From: Uranotaenia lowii
Taxonomy: Eukaryota; Arthropoda; Insecta; Diptera; Culicidae
Direction: 5' to 3'
Length of the DNA: 64,000 nt
Assembly (NCBI RefSeq): GCF_029784155.1
Contig: NC_073693.1
Coordinates: forward strand, 138,435,988-138,499,987
Shown: positions 1 to 12,083 of the stretch, piece by piece
Layout: each line of letters starts with the position of its first letter
Numbering within the stretch: the first letter of the stretch is position 1
Made by a program: the position numbers and the translations under genes
The notes under the pieces: model-generated
Seen by the model: the letters and a program-made list of their open reading frames with translations, nothing else
The model's database searches: none
Told to the model about the DNA's origin: nothing

Positions 1-1764
1 AATACCCTTGGAAGAAGTTAAAATAGTTGAAAAGTTCAACCTTAAATTAGTCAAAGTTGATTTTAGCAAATTGAGTTTAAATATTTTTTTCTGGGAATCT
101 AAAGATGCCACTTTGAATGATTAAAACTTTTTATTATGAATTGAAATAAATGGCCAAAAATGGCATAGTTTCAGTACATATGAAATGTTTTAAAAATAGA
201 TACTGCTGATATTTACAAGTCAGCTTTTTTTTTCATTAAAAAAACTGTTACCTTATATTCGGATTAACAAATTTTTTATTCGGATTAATATATAGTTATT
301 ACACAGACAAACAGACGGGACACTCTATTTCTAAACTTTGCAAACACAGCGAGAGAGATAGGCAATGTCGCCACCAGATAGCTCTGCGAAATTTAATTTT
401 TCAAAATAGGTATTTTTAATCATAGTAGCTTCGTTTTAAAGTTAAAGGAAGTAATATTTTCTGAAGATTTTGAATATTTCTTTTAAATTAAATTTTATTT
501 CAGGATAATCTGGATCGAGAAATAAAATTCATACACTGGGGCCTGCAGGAGCATAATTGAAAATAAATTCAAGCGTTATCTAATCTTTTTGAAGCAGCCT
601 TTTAGAAACGGTTGCACTTCACAGCTATGCTTGGTTCTCGTGTCACGTTCAAGAATTTTTTCCTGGCCAAACTACACGAATAAAGCTTTTTGTTCAAACG
701 GATTGGCTCCGGAATGCTATGAGAATCGCAAAAATACTCAAGGAGATTCGACCATTGCGTATAGAAAAACGGAAATTCTTTTTTTTATAACAAGAGAAGA
801 TACAATTATTTTACATTATGAGAGCAATAAAATATAAGGGAATCTGTATTAAAACTTGTTTATTTAGTATTCGTAACAGTTTATTTTTCATCTTTTCGCA
901 ATTTATTGAAGATGTTTGTGGATTTATTTTTGGCACTTAATTTGTGGCTTGCGTCAATGTTTCACATTTCAAAATGCTACAGTTATTTTTACAATGTCAT
1001 TGAGAATTAAACTTTGGGAATAAACTAACGAAAGCTTATGAAGTATCCGATACGCTAAGTGTTGTTATTAAATACTCAGAAGCTCCATTCCAAGGTTATT
1101 TTTCCATATTTGACGTGCTGCATTTGCTTTTGAAGGCAGTTCACTTCACGTGGAACCATTGAATCACAAAATTCTTGACCAGAACCACTTTACATCCCAT
1201 TTGATCCTTTGCTGGGTTTAATTCTTCTTCAACTTTTCACAAATGTTTGTTTACAATTTTCTGTTCAATCTCAATTGCATAGGCATCCTTGATAATTTAA
1301 AAAGCCTTTAGTGGAGCTAGGCAATGATGGCAAAGTAATCACTTTGCGAAAAATCATTTGAATGTTTTTCAAAACATACAGGTCATACAGGTCTGTGTTT
1401 ATAATATTTTAGAACATGAGTTCTGAGCAAGATGTTTAAAAAAATTTTTTTTTTTATTCTGAGAATGCGGATTATTTCTGAAAATATTAAGATTTAATAA
1501 TTATAATTATTTTCTTATCCTGGATATAAATCCTTATAAAAGAGCCTGATTTTATGAGCTGTATGATTTCTTTTTCTTCATTCTTAACTTTTCAAGTTTT
1601 TTTTAGAATTTTTCATGAATAAATACTAACGAGGTTATCAACACTTTACGTTAAGAGTTTGAATCGAGCTCTCGAGCAAAATTATGCATGACCGCTGCAT
1701 TTAAGCGAATCAAGAAAAGCATTTTATGGGATTTTCATCATATTGGATAATTCATCCCAAAGTA
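1..1764. other. AT-rich unassigned DNA
   Basis: No open frame with coding character, no clear inverted repeat and no RNA gene was seen. The short open frames here are low-complexity AT sequence with non-ATG starts. Confidence 0.6.
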
Positions 1765-1862
1765 AAAAATAAAGTTAGAATCGAACTCACTACAACATTC
1801 TCATTTTGGCTTGCCAGTCCGATAATTTACCCAGTGCACCATCTGCGTCAGTTAGCAAACGA
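1765..1862 (-). repeat. tRNA-like SINE fragment
   Basis: On the minus strand an A-box-like stretch TGGTGCACTGG (1831-1841) is followed about 50 bases later by a B-box-like GTTCGATTC (1778-1786), the arrangement of an internal Pol III promoter. The distance is slightly longer than in a normal tRNA and no clean cloverleaf is evident, so a decayed tRNA-derived SINE head is more likely than a tRNA gene. The 3' limit is unclear. Confidence 0.4.
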
Positions 1863-1928
1863 AAGTATATTGTCATAATCTTTCTGCCACTGCCCATCAC
1901 AAAAACGCACTGCTTCTACCGTTTGGAG

Positions 1929-2209
1929 AATTTGAAATGGGCTGTAGACAAAAAATTCAAAGTTCGTATAGAAATTAGTATGGAATTAGCGATATTTTGT
2001 TCAATAAATTCTACAGCCTCACTGTTGTATTGAACTCAAATTCTCGAAGTTGCATCTTATTGCTAATGATTCAGCAATAAGACGCAATTTGGAAAATTTG
2101 AGTTCAGTCCAACAGTGAGGCTTTAGGATTTTTTTAACAAAAAATCACTTCTTTTATACTAATCTCTATACGAACTTTGAATTCTTTGCTACAGCCCATT
2201 TCAAATCTT
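1929..2209. repeat. Foldback (inverted-repeat) MITE-like element
   Basis: Two arms of about 136 bases (1929-2064 and 2073-2209) are imperfect reverse complements around an 8-base loop. The outer ends read TTTGAAATGGGCTGTAG and its complement; the inner ends read GCATCTTATTGCT and AGCAATAAGACGC. RNA from it would form a long hairpin. No coding potential is seen. Confidence 0.8.
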
Positions 2210-2679
2210 AGAGCAACCAAAAATTGCACAGTTGTTATTGGGCCTAAAAAGAACCCACAACCGTTTGATACTTTTTTTTGCTCGATTCTTACCAGTCTAG
2301 AACATATATCGAGTTAAGCATTAATATTAATGGAAAACTTACAATAAGAAATCTCATGCTTATAAAATTATATTTTATATTTAGTAAAACATTTTTACTG
2401 GAGCTCTAGTTGAGTATCATAAACAAGATACAATATTAAAGATAAGGATTTCAATAAGGAATTTTAACAGGTTGGAATAAAAAATCTAGATTGAAATCAA
2501 TTTTTTTAAATAGGATTTAATAGGTAATTTTAAAATTTTGGATGGATTCTTAATCTTGATTTCTATTTTGATCTTGAGGATTTTCTTTCGAAAATTAGAG
2601 TACTTAGATAAATTAAAAAAAAGCTGAAAAATCATCAAATATTTAGCAGTATCAGCTCAAAATCGACCATTTTTGCGCT

Positions 2680-3580
2680 TAGAGGGTGATACGGTCAAAA
2701 TTTGGTCAATATCAACTTGACGTATTTCTTTCAATTTTGCATTTAAAAAACCTGAACACCCCTCATTTTGAAGGTGTGTGTGTAGAATGTTGCTCCTATT
2801 TTGATTTTGGAACTCACTCTTCAGTTGTCAAAATGCCGTCCAAGGAAGAAGAACAGCGTATCAAAATTTTGCCCGCGCATCGCGAAAATCTGAGCTACTC
2901 GCACGCAAAGCTGGCAAAATCGCTAAAAGTTGCCAAATCAACCTTTACAAATGTAATTAAAGTGTTTGGGGAAAGTTTGTCGACAGCCAGGAAGTCTGGA
3001 TCGGGGGGAAAACGAAAACCAGAAGCCGCTGAGACGACAAAGAGAGTTGCCGGTAGTTTGAAGCGAAACCCTAACCTCTCTTTCCGAGATGCCGCAAATA
3101 AGCTGGGTGTATGGTCTACAACCGTACATCGAGCGAAAAAACGAGCCGGACTATCGACTTACAAGAAGGTAGTGACTCCAAATCGCGATGATAAACAAAA
3201 TACGACGGCCAAATCGCGATCCCGGAGGCTGTACACGACGATGCTGACGAAGTTTGACTGCGTGGTAATGGACGACGAAACCTACGTCAAAGCCGACTAC
3301 AAGCAGCTTCCGGGACAGGAAATTTATACGGCAAAAGGAAGGGGAAAGGTAGCAGATATTTTCAAGCACATGAAACTGTCAAAGTTCGCGAAGAAATAAC
3401 TGGTTTGGCAAGCCATCTGTACCTGTGGCTTGAAAAGCAGCATTTTCATAGCTTCCGGGACTGTCAACCAAGAAATTTACGTGAAAGAGTGTTTGAATAA
3501 ACGTCTGCTGCCTTTCCTGAAGAATCACGGTTGTTCCGTACTGTTTTGGCCGGATTTTTCATCTCGCAATACGGCCTCAT
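2680..3580 (+). mobile_element. ITmD37E-like mariner, 3'-truncated
   Basis: A TA dinucleotide (2680-2681) is followed by a terminal sequence containing GGGTGATACGGTCAAAAT, then about 130 bases of leader and a transposase frame. The same terminus occurs alone near 53813. Similarity to the transposase stops around 3570-3580, after the second catalytic aspartate, so the 3' third and the right terminal repeat are missing. Confidence 0.8.
2833..3570 (+). pseudogene. Mariner-family (ITmD37E-like) transposase, one nonsense codon, truncated
   Basis: This would be a cut-and-paste DNA transposase acting on TA targets in the nucleus. The start is the ATG at 2833 (MPSKEEEQRI); the open frame runs further upstream only through non-coding leader. 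The N-terminal part (about residues 15-110) looks like the paired helix-turn-helix DNA-binding region (AKLAKSLKVAKSTFTNVIK, then FRDAANKLGVWSTTVHRAKK). The catalytic core begins with CVVMDDETYVKADYKQLPGQ (first Asp pair at 3271-3276). The frame stops at TAA 3397-3399, yet the same frame continues as LVWQAICTCGLKSS through CSVLFWPD, with the second Asp at 3553-3555. The interruption is therefore a single nonsense codon where the family usually has Tyr in a KKYLVWQ context. The third acidic residue is absent because the copy ends shortly afterwards. Family assignment is from remembered motifs. Confidence 0.85.
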
Positions 3581-4320
3581 TTGATTTTTCTATGCCTATT
3601 TCTTTTGCCATATTGATGAGTAAATTTAACGTGAATCGATCACATGACATTTATCGAAACCGACACGCCTCACACATGTCTTCACCTACATAGTGGTTTG
3701 CCTTTCTCAGAATTTGTTTGATCGGCAACGCTTGACATCTCAGTCACGGATGCTGAACATTTGCATCGATAGAGGGACCCAAAGCAGATACTTATTCCCG
3801 CAAAACATAACCCGGGGACAGTCAAGCGAGAGGGACGGATTTCTTTCATCGGATGACGAGACAGAGGACAGAGCGCTGCAGCAGCAAACGGAGAAACTGT
3901 TGATCCGTAAAGTAATTATTCTGTTATTCTGATCGTGATTTTCTCATACGCTGCTGAGCTGAAGCTGAAATCGGCGGAAAGGGGATTTGATTCTCGGACA
4001 TACTCGAGTTATGTAAATGGCTGCTGGCTATTAGGGTACCTCGTCGTAATGCATACAGATTCGGTGGCTGATTCGATTCTGAGTCAAACAAGATGCGTCC
4101 GGCTCGTGTGAGAGATCTCGTGTTTCTTTGTTCGATGAAGAGAAACACACCGGAAAAGGTTAGGAGGATATCATCTCGCACGCAGTGACATAGATTCGGT
4201 TTTAATCGTGGAGTTTTTAACAAGAATCCCTGAAATCGATTCCATCTCATAAATAGGAACGCAATGACAACAAGCAAATTTCTTCACGATTTTTCTAAGA
4301 TCTAAACTGTAAAATTAACA
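3580..4320. other. Unassigned segment of higher GC
   Basis: The mariner copy ends here and gives way to about 700 bases of visibly higher GC content than the flanks. Open frames on both strands (for example 3924-4277 minus) show no recognisable domain. A retroelement LTR or a host regulatory stretch are both possible; no flanking direct repeat was found. Confidence 0.3.
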
Positions 4321-4555
4321 AGCAGGCAATATTCAAAAATTTGAGTTATAACCAGTGTGACGGTATTTGAAATAATTCTCTTCAGCAACCATTACTTTTG
4401 GAGTTATGTTTCAAATTTGTTTATGTTTTTTTCATCCAAATTTGCAAATGATAATTGGATTGGAAAAAAAGATTTTTTACTGTGATTCAGCGATAAAAAA
4501 AAAGTTCTAAATCATAAACTGATGTTCATATTTTTTAAGGTATTAAAAAATATAG

Positions 4556-5895
4556 CACGGTGTGCCAAAATACGTTATTAAAAATAAAAAATGACCACCA
4601 AAACGGCAATCGACATTCAAAAGATATAGTATTCAGGCATCTTTCCTGAAAATTTGGAAATTTTTCATCGGGCTTTTTTGAAATTAGAGCGATTTTAAAT
4701 TTTAAGTCAATTTGCATTAGATTTCCAATGGGGTTTTTCGACATTATGTTCTATGACCATGGATTTTTCTGACTACTCATATTTTATGACAATCACCCAG
4801 TTCAATGACTTTATAGAAAATTTCATGCCTGACAACTTTGTGGAAAACTGGAAAAAGATTTGAGTTATTCCTGAAAAGTAATTGGCAATATTCTAAAACT
4901 TCATTAGACTGATTGAAATTTTTCCATGTTTCTTAAGTTTATTTTCAATTCCGCTTCACTAAAAAGCGAATATCTTTCCAGGTGTAGTTTGAATCGTTTC
5001 TGCGTCTTCGATAAAGTTGTTTGGGATAGAATTTTCAGCACAAATGTGTATGTAATAGTAAATCTATGGGTAATAGACATCATACGAGCTCACAGCTCTT
5101 TGAAACCAACTGCTCCTGTATCTGCTCAGAATGTGTTCGAAATAAAAGTTGACAACAACTTAAGCGTGAGGAAAACCCTTAGTATTACTCGAAATTTCCG
5201 TAAAATGGGTATAAATTTTGAGCCTAATCTTAAAGAAAAGTTAGGCTCATATAACCGGCAACTAAAGGATTTTTTCGAAATCAAGAAGTTGGGTGATATG
5301 GGAGAAAACGAAAGCGTCAAAGAAGCACCTGTAGTATACTATAACGATGTAAAAGAAATTATTCAAAAGATCCGAGACTCGCGAAATATGACTGATAAAG
5401 AACTTATTTTTAAATTTTGAAATCCCAAACAACTTTATCAAAGACGCAGAAACGATTCAAACTACGCCTGGAAAGATATTCGCTTTTTAGTGAAGCGGAA
5501 TTGAAAAAAAAAACTTAAGAAACATGGAAAAATTTCAATCAGTATAATGAAGTTTTAGTACACAGCCAATAACTTTTCAGGATCCACTCAAATCTTTTTC
5601 CAGTTTTCCACAAAGTTGTCGGGCATGAAATTTTCTATAAAGTCATTGAACTGGGTGATTGTCATAAAATATGAGTAGTCAGAAAAATCCATGGTCATAG
5701 AACATAAGGTCGAAAAACCCCATTGGAAATCTAATGCAAATTGACTTAAAATTTAAAATCGCTCTAATTTCAAAAAAGCCCGATGAAACATTTCCAAATT
5801 TTCAGGATAGATGCCTGAATACTATATCTTTTGAATGTCAATTGCCGTTTTGGTGGTCATTTTTTATTTTTAATAACGTATTTTGGCACACCGTG
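4556..5895. mobile_element. Foldback element with long terminal inverted repeats
   Basis: Arms of about 470 bases (4556-5027 and 5422-5895) are nearly identical reverse complements. The outer ends are CACGGTGTGCCAAAATACG and its complement; the inner ends match GATAAAGTTGTTTGGGAT. ATAG directly outside both ends is a possible 4-base target duplication. The unique centre (5028-5421, 394 bases) is covered by one open frame. The high arm identity suggests a fairly recent copy or gene conversion between arms. Confidence 0.88.
5028..5420 (+). CDS. Captured open frame in the centre of the foldback element (unknown protein fragment)
   Basis: The non-repetitive centre of the foldback is open for 130 codons and its TGA lies at the right arm junction. 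The longest open frame starts at ATG 4926 inside the left arm, but those first 34 residues are simply arm sequence. The centre encodes a hydrophilic, charged peptide. Features include SITRNFRKMGINFEPNLKEK, a KEKLGSYNRQLKDFFEIKK helix-like stretch, and a Lys/Glu-rich C-terminus ending DKELIFKF. Composition looks like real protein rather than chance AT-rich translation. I do not recognise the family. It could be a captured host exon, a piece of another element or an integrated viral fragment. No promoter or splice signal is evident, so expression is uncertain. Confidence 0.45.
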   Translation, partial: RIFSTNVYVIVNLWVIDIIRAHSSLKPTAPVSAQNVFEIKVDNNLSVRKTLSITRNFRKMGINFEPNLKEKLGSYNRQLKDFFEIKKLGDMGENESVKEAPVVYYNDVKEIIQKIRDSRNMTDKELIFKF

Positions 5896-6508
5896 ATAGA
5901 TAATTTAAAGATTCAAGATCTAAAGATTTATAACTTGTATTGAATTCTCATTCATTGAAATTCTCATTTTGAATTCTAATTCTGAATGTTATTTTTGATT
6001 GTTTGTTTTCTTTATACTTCGTTCCTTATATTATGTTATGATGTATAATTCAGATAAAAAATAATAATATTTTTTAACACTTAAAGAAATTATCGCAACA
6101 CCAAAGACCGTCGAGAAAAAATAGTGGGAACGCCAATCTTTGAGCCTTACTCAAATCTACAAACTTTTAACATAATAAACATTTAAATGTTTGTGTATGC
6201 CATTCTTATCACATTCACCCTTTCTATTCGTGATGCAATCGTCAGGTGAAACTCATCTTTCGTCTAAACCTACCAATGTCAAATTCACGCCGGATCGTAA
6301 CTGTAAGATAATATACTATCTATATCAGAAAGATAGACCCATCCGACTCGTCAAAACCCGCTCAAGATGTTTCGTGTCACCGTCATTTACAGGCACCCGT
6401 ACTCACGTGCTCTTCGAAATGGACAAGGAGGGATGCAAAATGAGCGGTTGCGGGCATTGTTTGTGCTATACCTACTCATTTCATTCGAAATCGTATACAC
6501 CAACCTCA
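5896..6508. other. Unassigned intervening DNA
   Basis: AT-rich to about 6190, then a slightly more GC-rich stretch with overlapping open frames (6191-6603, plus strand) in two registers. They have no recognisable motif and are not supported as genes. Confidence 0.45.
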
Positions 6509-7573
6509 CTGCCATAATCTGGCAAACTGACGTATGCGCCAACATTACCGATTTGTGTTTTTTGCATTTGAACGATAGAAGATACCAAACTCGACCTAAT
6601 TAAATAAAAATATGTTCAGAAATGTTGAAAAATACCAACATAACATTATGAAAACAAAATGACGTATGCACCATTTCTACTCAAAGTGACGTAAGTTTAA
6701 TAAAAAAATATGTTTGCAACGCCTTGATTACGTCCCAAAAAAACAGTGAGTGAGAGGACCATAATAAAAGACTGTCTTTGTCAAATTCTTTAATTCTACG
6801 AATTAAAATTAATAGTAAATTACTAGTGGCAGCTTCAGGACTAATAGAAATGAGGGACAGAACCTTTATACCATTATACTTGTAAAATGATTGTAAATTT
6901 CAAAAGGTGTCAATGGCTTTGCCTATTCGCGAGGAGGTTGGGAAGGGCGGAAGGAGGTGGGTTTGGGTCTTAATTAAGTCCTTGTGTTTCATATTTTTTG
7001 CATAATGAATGACGCGTTTTAGTGCGGACTTTCTTTTTGCAAGAAACAAACACAGCAACGATTCGCTTGGAAAATATGACGTCTTTGAAACGTTCCATTC
7101 GCGAAAGTTGGATAACCTATTGAAGAACACACTTCGTTAGTCCAGGCACCTGTTCTATTACCGAAATATCCTCAGGCTTACTCTCGCTCATGCTACCGTA
7201 CTCAGCTATAAACTCCATTTTTTTTGATTCAGATACAGCTCCACGGGCCGCGAATATTTGACTGATTGTGAAAGAAAATATCTGGAAATGGTTTGTCGCA
7301 TGCTACGATGGATGTACGTCATTTGGTCTTGGAAACAGTGAAAAATAATAGCTGTTTCCACAACAAAATGACGTTGGTAACATAACTTCCGTTAATCAAC
7401 CTTTTTCCACAAATTATGTATTTGGCCATGTTTTGTCATCGTTTAAACTCATAGTGTACAGATTTGATTATAGAAATTTGCTCGGAGGCTCAATAAAAAA
7501 AGGATTTTGCAAAAAGCGCCGTACTGAAAATTTTCCTCGCTGGCGCATACGTCAGATTGCCAGATTACGGCAG
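6509..7573. mobile_element. Non-autonomous DNA element with 32-bp TIRs, TGACGT-rich
   Basis: Ends 6509-6540 and 7542-7573 are reverse complements with about two mismatches (CTGCCRTAATCTGGCAA then TGACGTATGCGCC). CTCA directly outside both ends is a possible 4-base target duplication. No transposase frame is seen in the 1.06 kb. TGACGT or its complement occurs at 6528, 6660, 6687, 7077, 7316, 7369 and 7549. Confidence 0.8.
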
Positions 7574-7886
7574 CTCAACTCAACCCATTCTCGTCGTGAC
7601 TTCCGAACCATTTATGAATGGAATGGCCACACCACACCAGCACCGGTAGACGATCTTTGTCTCTGACCCCGTCTGACGGCGAAGGTCGTCCTCAAATTTT
7701 TTATTATCTGCTCAGTTTAAGTGAGATTTAACATATTGTTGTTTCGGAATAATGGGAGTTTTATTTTTCGTTGTCTCAAGTCAAGTGGCACGTAAAGGGC
7801 CAAACACCATTGCAGTTTCGAAAGAGCTCTTGGGGACCACTCTCAGAGTTCTCTTGCACACGCGAACCCATTCTTAGTTAACAGCT
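7574..7886. other. Unassigned spacer
   Basis: Moderate-GC flank between two elements; nothing recognised. Confidence 0.4.
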
Positions 7887-7999
7887 ACACAGCAAAAATT
7901 ATTTTCTGTAAAATTACGGCAAATATCCTGTAACAAAAAGGAGCAGGACATTTACCGCAATTTTACAGGTCTAAAAAAGTTTACATGACACTTATTTTT

Positions 8000-8175
8000 A
8001 AAGTGACAATAACTTTTACAGCTTGCTTCAAAATTACAGGCTGCTTTAAAATTACAGGCTTTATTCAGATTACGGGCTGTTTTCAGATTACATGCTCCTT
8101 TCAAATTACAGGTTTTCAAATTACAAGCTCCTACAAAATAACAGGGTACTTCAAAATTACAGTGCTGTAATACTG
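8000..8175. repeat. Short tandem repeat, about 18-20 bp unit
   Basis: Roughly eight imperfect units of the form TTCAAAATTACAGGCTGC run in tandem just inside the left end of the 5.3-kb element. The open frame across it (7985-8170) is an artefact of the repeat. Subterminal repeats of this kind are typical of transposase-binding regions. Confidence 0.7.
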
Positions 8176-9854
8176 CATTTTCTGTACTAGCTCAAAACTA
8201 TTCTTAATATATATAATTTGTTAAACACTCTACTAGGCTGACAGAAACAATTCTCTGGAAAAAAAAGATTTTCAAAATGATAAAGTAGCTGTTACAGCGC
8301 AAAGCAAAAATTATTTACTGTATAATTACGTGTAATGTTCACATTACAAGGGCGTGGGAGAGATGAACATTTGCTTTTGCGACTTTTAGGCCCCACGGGA
8401 AATCGGAGTTCTCTAATCCAGATGGAAATTGAGTGTGTGTTTAGTTAGAAAAATGTATTTTCTTTTTAGAGCAAACCAATCGAGCTAATTTACCTCCAGA
8501 TTGTATAGAGCTAAACTTGCGACCGGCTTTGCCGGCTCCAGTCCACAAAAAGTACTACTTGACCAAGGTCCTTTTTTCTCAGGGTCAAGTTTTTTTCCTA
8601 GTCATACACCTCGTCATCGAGAACAGAGTGACGTTCCTGTCCGCGCCAAATCCTTAGAGAAGACTGTGGTGTTTTTGTCCTCACCAAACAGCCTCATAAA
8701 AGCGAAGGCACGCATCCAATAGAATCGTTAAAACATATCAGAAATCAGGTTACAGCTCATAAGTACCTTGGTAATTTACTCAGAATTATTTTATTCTTCC
8801 AAATCAAGTAATTTTTCGGATATGGTTCATCCTCGTTGGAAAAACACCAAATAAAATCGTTGAAATTGAATGTTCATTTGGCTGTTATTCGAATCGATCC
8901 TCGAATTCGGGTTCCTTAGCCAGTGGCATCCATTTTCTCTGTTGGTTTCGGTTCGTTCTTGGCCAGGGACGGTTTCTTCTGTTTTTATTCTTGAGATTTC
9001 TTCTGTTGAGTTCCAGCAAGTACCGGCTGGAATAAGCTTGCTCTGGAACTCTAAAAGCTTCTTGGTGTTGACTTCCTTTGCCTTGGCACAAAGCATAAAG
9101 TTGACCATTGTCTTTACTTGTGCTGGTTCAGCACAAACGTATAAAAACGAGTCACACTTTCAAACGGTACCCGGAAGTAGAACTTCTTCAGGAAGTGGGT
9201 TTTTTGTTCCTTCCACCGAATACAGAATTTAGCACAAACTACCTTGGCACCGGAAAACTAGGCCGCTATCCTGTCTTTGTAAATTGAAGTCAAATTTCTA
9301 GCTGTCGATTGAAAACCTCATTCGCATCTTTCCGTGGAAATCTAGAATCTGACCTAAAAAAGAGGAAAACAAAATACTATAAAATGCCAAATTTCAATAA
9401 ATCGACCTACATAATCCCTCTTCGGCTGAAAATCTAGTTAAGATGAAACGTATTCTATTTTCAGCAAATCACGGAGCGAAATTTAAGCTTGATAATTTTG
9501 AAGCAAACCACAATTTACACTTTGAATTGACACCAGAAAATCTATATACCAGTCAGGAATATTTACTAAACCAAAAGGGAGTAAGCTAAACCTTAAATAC
9601 CAGAAGGTATCAAGGGAGTTTCGCATGTTTGATTATAACGATAATAACACATAATTATTCATTTTTATGCTAGTAACTGGATTTGTTTACAATTGGCGTT
9701 AACGCCCTTTTCAAAAACCGATACCGAAATATTGAAACTTGGTATGCAATGGGCACAACACGATCTCATGAAATTAAATTTTTTATTGAAATTATTTTGA
9801 AAAAAAAAGTTTTGCTACACAATGTTGCATATTTAAAAAATGACAAAAATATTA

Positions 9855-10920
9855 TCATCAAAATTTGAATGTGTTAAAATTGATATCTAGAGTTAGTTTT
9901 GATTACGTCGTATGAACCAATGTAAACAAAATTGAGTTATTGGCTGCAAACGATTGATAAACATGTAATCTATCTTAGAAAAAACTTTCATTTTATTTGA
10001 TCAATGCATAAATTCTTCAAAATGGTTTGAAATTAGGACGTATGATGACTTCCTCATTTTCTAGTGCAATTTGGTTTTTACGACTTTTTGCATTGCACTA
10101 AATTGGCGTGCAAAACAAAGGTCGCAAAAAATTTGTTCGGTTCGTTGGTTTTTGCGACCTTATGCATTTTCTCAGATAATGCAGCGGTGAGTGATGTTAA
10201 ATTAAAAATTTCAAAAGAAATTGTTTGTGAGAGTTGTTCCAGTTAGTATGATTATACAAACTTCTTCTTTTTATTGTGAGGTAAGTTCAAAGCGTATCTT
10301 TTATGACTGGACTGATTTTCAGTTTCATCATTTTTCCACCACAGATGCTGCTAACAAAACTAAAAGCGTTTCGTAGAAACCGGAGATTCCAAAGAGAGCA
10401 TATCACCCGCGAGGTCCTAGACAAAGCTCCAGGGATTCAAACGTAAGTCATTTTTTCTTGTTCTATACTATATGCTGATTGGCACATGACGAATTCCTTC
10501 AAAACCCATTCCGGTAATAACCAATATTCAGATGAGCCATACATAATGTTAAAACTTGAGTGCTTGAAGCTAAATAGTTAGTGACAGAAATGTTTAAGAC
10601 ACATGTTATTTAGTTTAGAGATAAAATTTAACAGCATGCAAAACGACGTTAGAGCCAATCATGCAATGCCAAAAGTCGTAAGTACATGTTCACTAGAACA
10701 ACTAAATGTATGCCTGAATAAAATACACTAGCCTAATTCTTATCTATTTTCTTATCACATGCCGATTTCTAAAGACAATTCCGAGCAATATTTTAAATAG
10801 TAGATTTAAAAAGAGGTTAGGAAACTTCAACAGCGATTTTCTCGAAACACGTCAGGTGGCTCATACGACTTAATCAAAAAAAACTCTAGATATTGTTAAT
10901 TTTGAATAAAAAAAACAGTG
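9855..10920. mobile_element. Inverted-repeat element nested in the 5.3-kb element
   Basis: About 45 bases near 9874-9915 (TTGATATCTAGAGTTAG then GATTACGTCGTATGA) recur inverted at 10861-10904. The exact outer limits and any target duplication are not clear. The interior includes AAGGTCGCAAAAA and its complement about 40 bases apart (about 10119-10172), and a stretch bounded by splice-like signals at 10345-10441. Confidence 0.6.
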
Positions 10921-11035
10921 ATTTCGATACACGATAGCCCGTTGTTCTTTACACTGCAGCCTAGGCACACTGGCAACATGAACTGCTATTTTTGTTATGA
11001 GACGAACTTTGTTGTCTGTTGTTTTTGTTGGAAAC

Positions 11036-11115
11036 CTGAGACGGTCTCAGTGTCTTTCGAAGAAAATTGGAGACGCTGAGACCGTCTCGAGACGAACCGT
11101 CTCCTAGTGTGGACT
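11036..11115. repeat. Perfect short hairpin
   Basis: GAGACGGTCTCAGTGTC is followed within 20 bases by GACGCTGAGACCGTCTC and again CGAGACGAACCGTCTC. The following TAGTGTGGACTAGGCTT looks like an element terminus, so this may be one end of a decayed DNA transposon. Confidence 0.6.
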
Positions 11116-12083
11116 AGGCTTAGACCAGGGCTTAGACGTGACACGAGAAAAAGCTTATTGGTAGTGTTGTGTTGTGATTATTTTATGGTCAGCTAGCAAG
11201 TGCGTACTTATTTACGTTAAAGCTTTTCAGACCAGCGAGTCATCAATCTGCTAAGCCTTAATAATTTAATTACTCATCTGACCAAAACTGCTTGTTCGAT
11301 GACATCTTTTGCATGGAGGGCTAATAGAATGATCATCGTAGTCTCGGAAGGTTCCTTCCATTTTCATACTAGGTAGGTTTCGTATAAAGTTAACTCCGAT
11401 TCCTTAAAATACATATATAGATTTTGTTAATACAACATCATTTTACATGTTTCAGGTAATTGGCGGATCTTCGACTGCTTTTCAAAATCGTTGCATGATT
11501 CTCTATTCTAATGCAATAGCTGGGCGTTTTATTTTTAATCGAGCGAACAAACTTAGCAAATTTTTAATATGAAACATTTCATCTTCGGAATCATATCAAT
11601 ACATCAGAACAAATAGCGTACTATTAAGATCAACAAGATATACTCCCCAACATAATTATCAGTCTGGCGAATTCGGTATTTTATTATTTACATTTTGTTT
11701 CAATTCATGTTACTAAATTTAGAATATAAAAATTTGCCTAGTGTAACAGTGCAACGTATTACTGTGTTACACTTTTCTACACCATGTTAAAGCATTATTC
11801 GTTGGATATAATATATAATGCAGGCTGTGGTAGGATAAGATTGTTTCTAACAGGTGTGTAGCTCGATCTTTTTATAATAATTTACTCATGATGCTTAACG
11901 TTAACGCTAATTAGCTAATTAGCTATTGTATCATCTTACTTTTAATCATAGATTAAAAAAACAAAATTGGAACCAAAATAAAGTGTAGGTGCTTAAGTAT
12001 GAAAATGTTCAGCCTTATCAAACACACTTACCGAAAACGATTTGTGTCCGCAGTCGAACTGCAATAGGGCGTTCGACACAGCG

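Noticed and set aside
7985..8170. CRISPR-like short repeats (ATTACAGGCT)
   Set aside because: Unit and spacers are contiguous and imperfect, the genome is eukaryotic, and there are no cas genes; it is a subterminal tandem repeat.
8827..9108. Minus-strand 93-residue frame beginning MVNFMLCAKAKEV
   Set aside because: The first residues loosely recall a zinc-binding protein start, but the expected cysteine motifs are absent, an alternative frame is equally open, and no exon signals flank it.
10064..10246. Small frame with a hydrophobic start, possible secreted peptide
   Set aside because: It spans an inverted repeat (AAGGTCGCAAAAA and its complement) inside an inverted-repeat element; likely chance.
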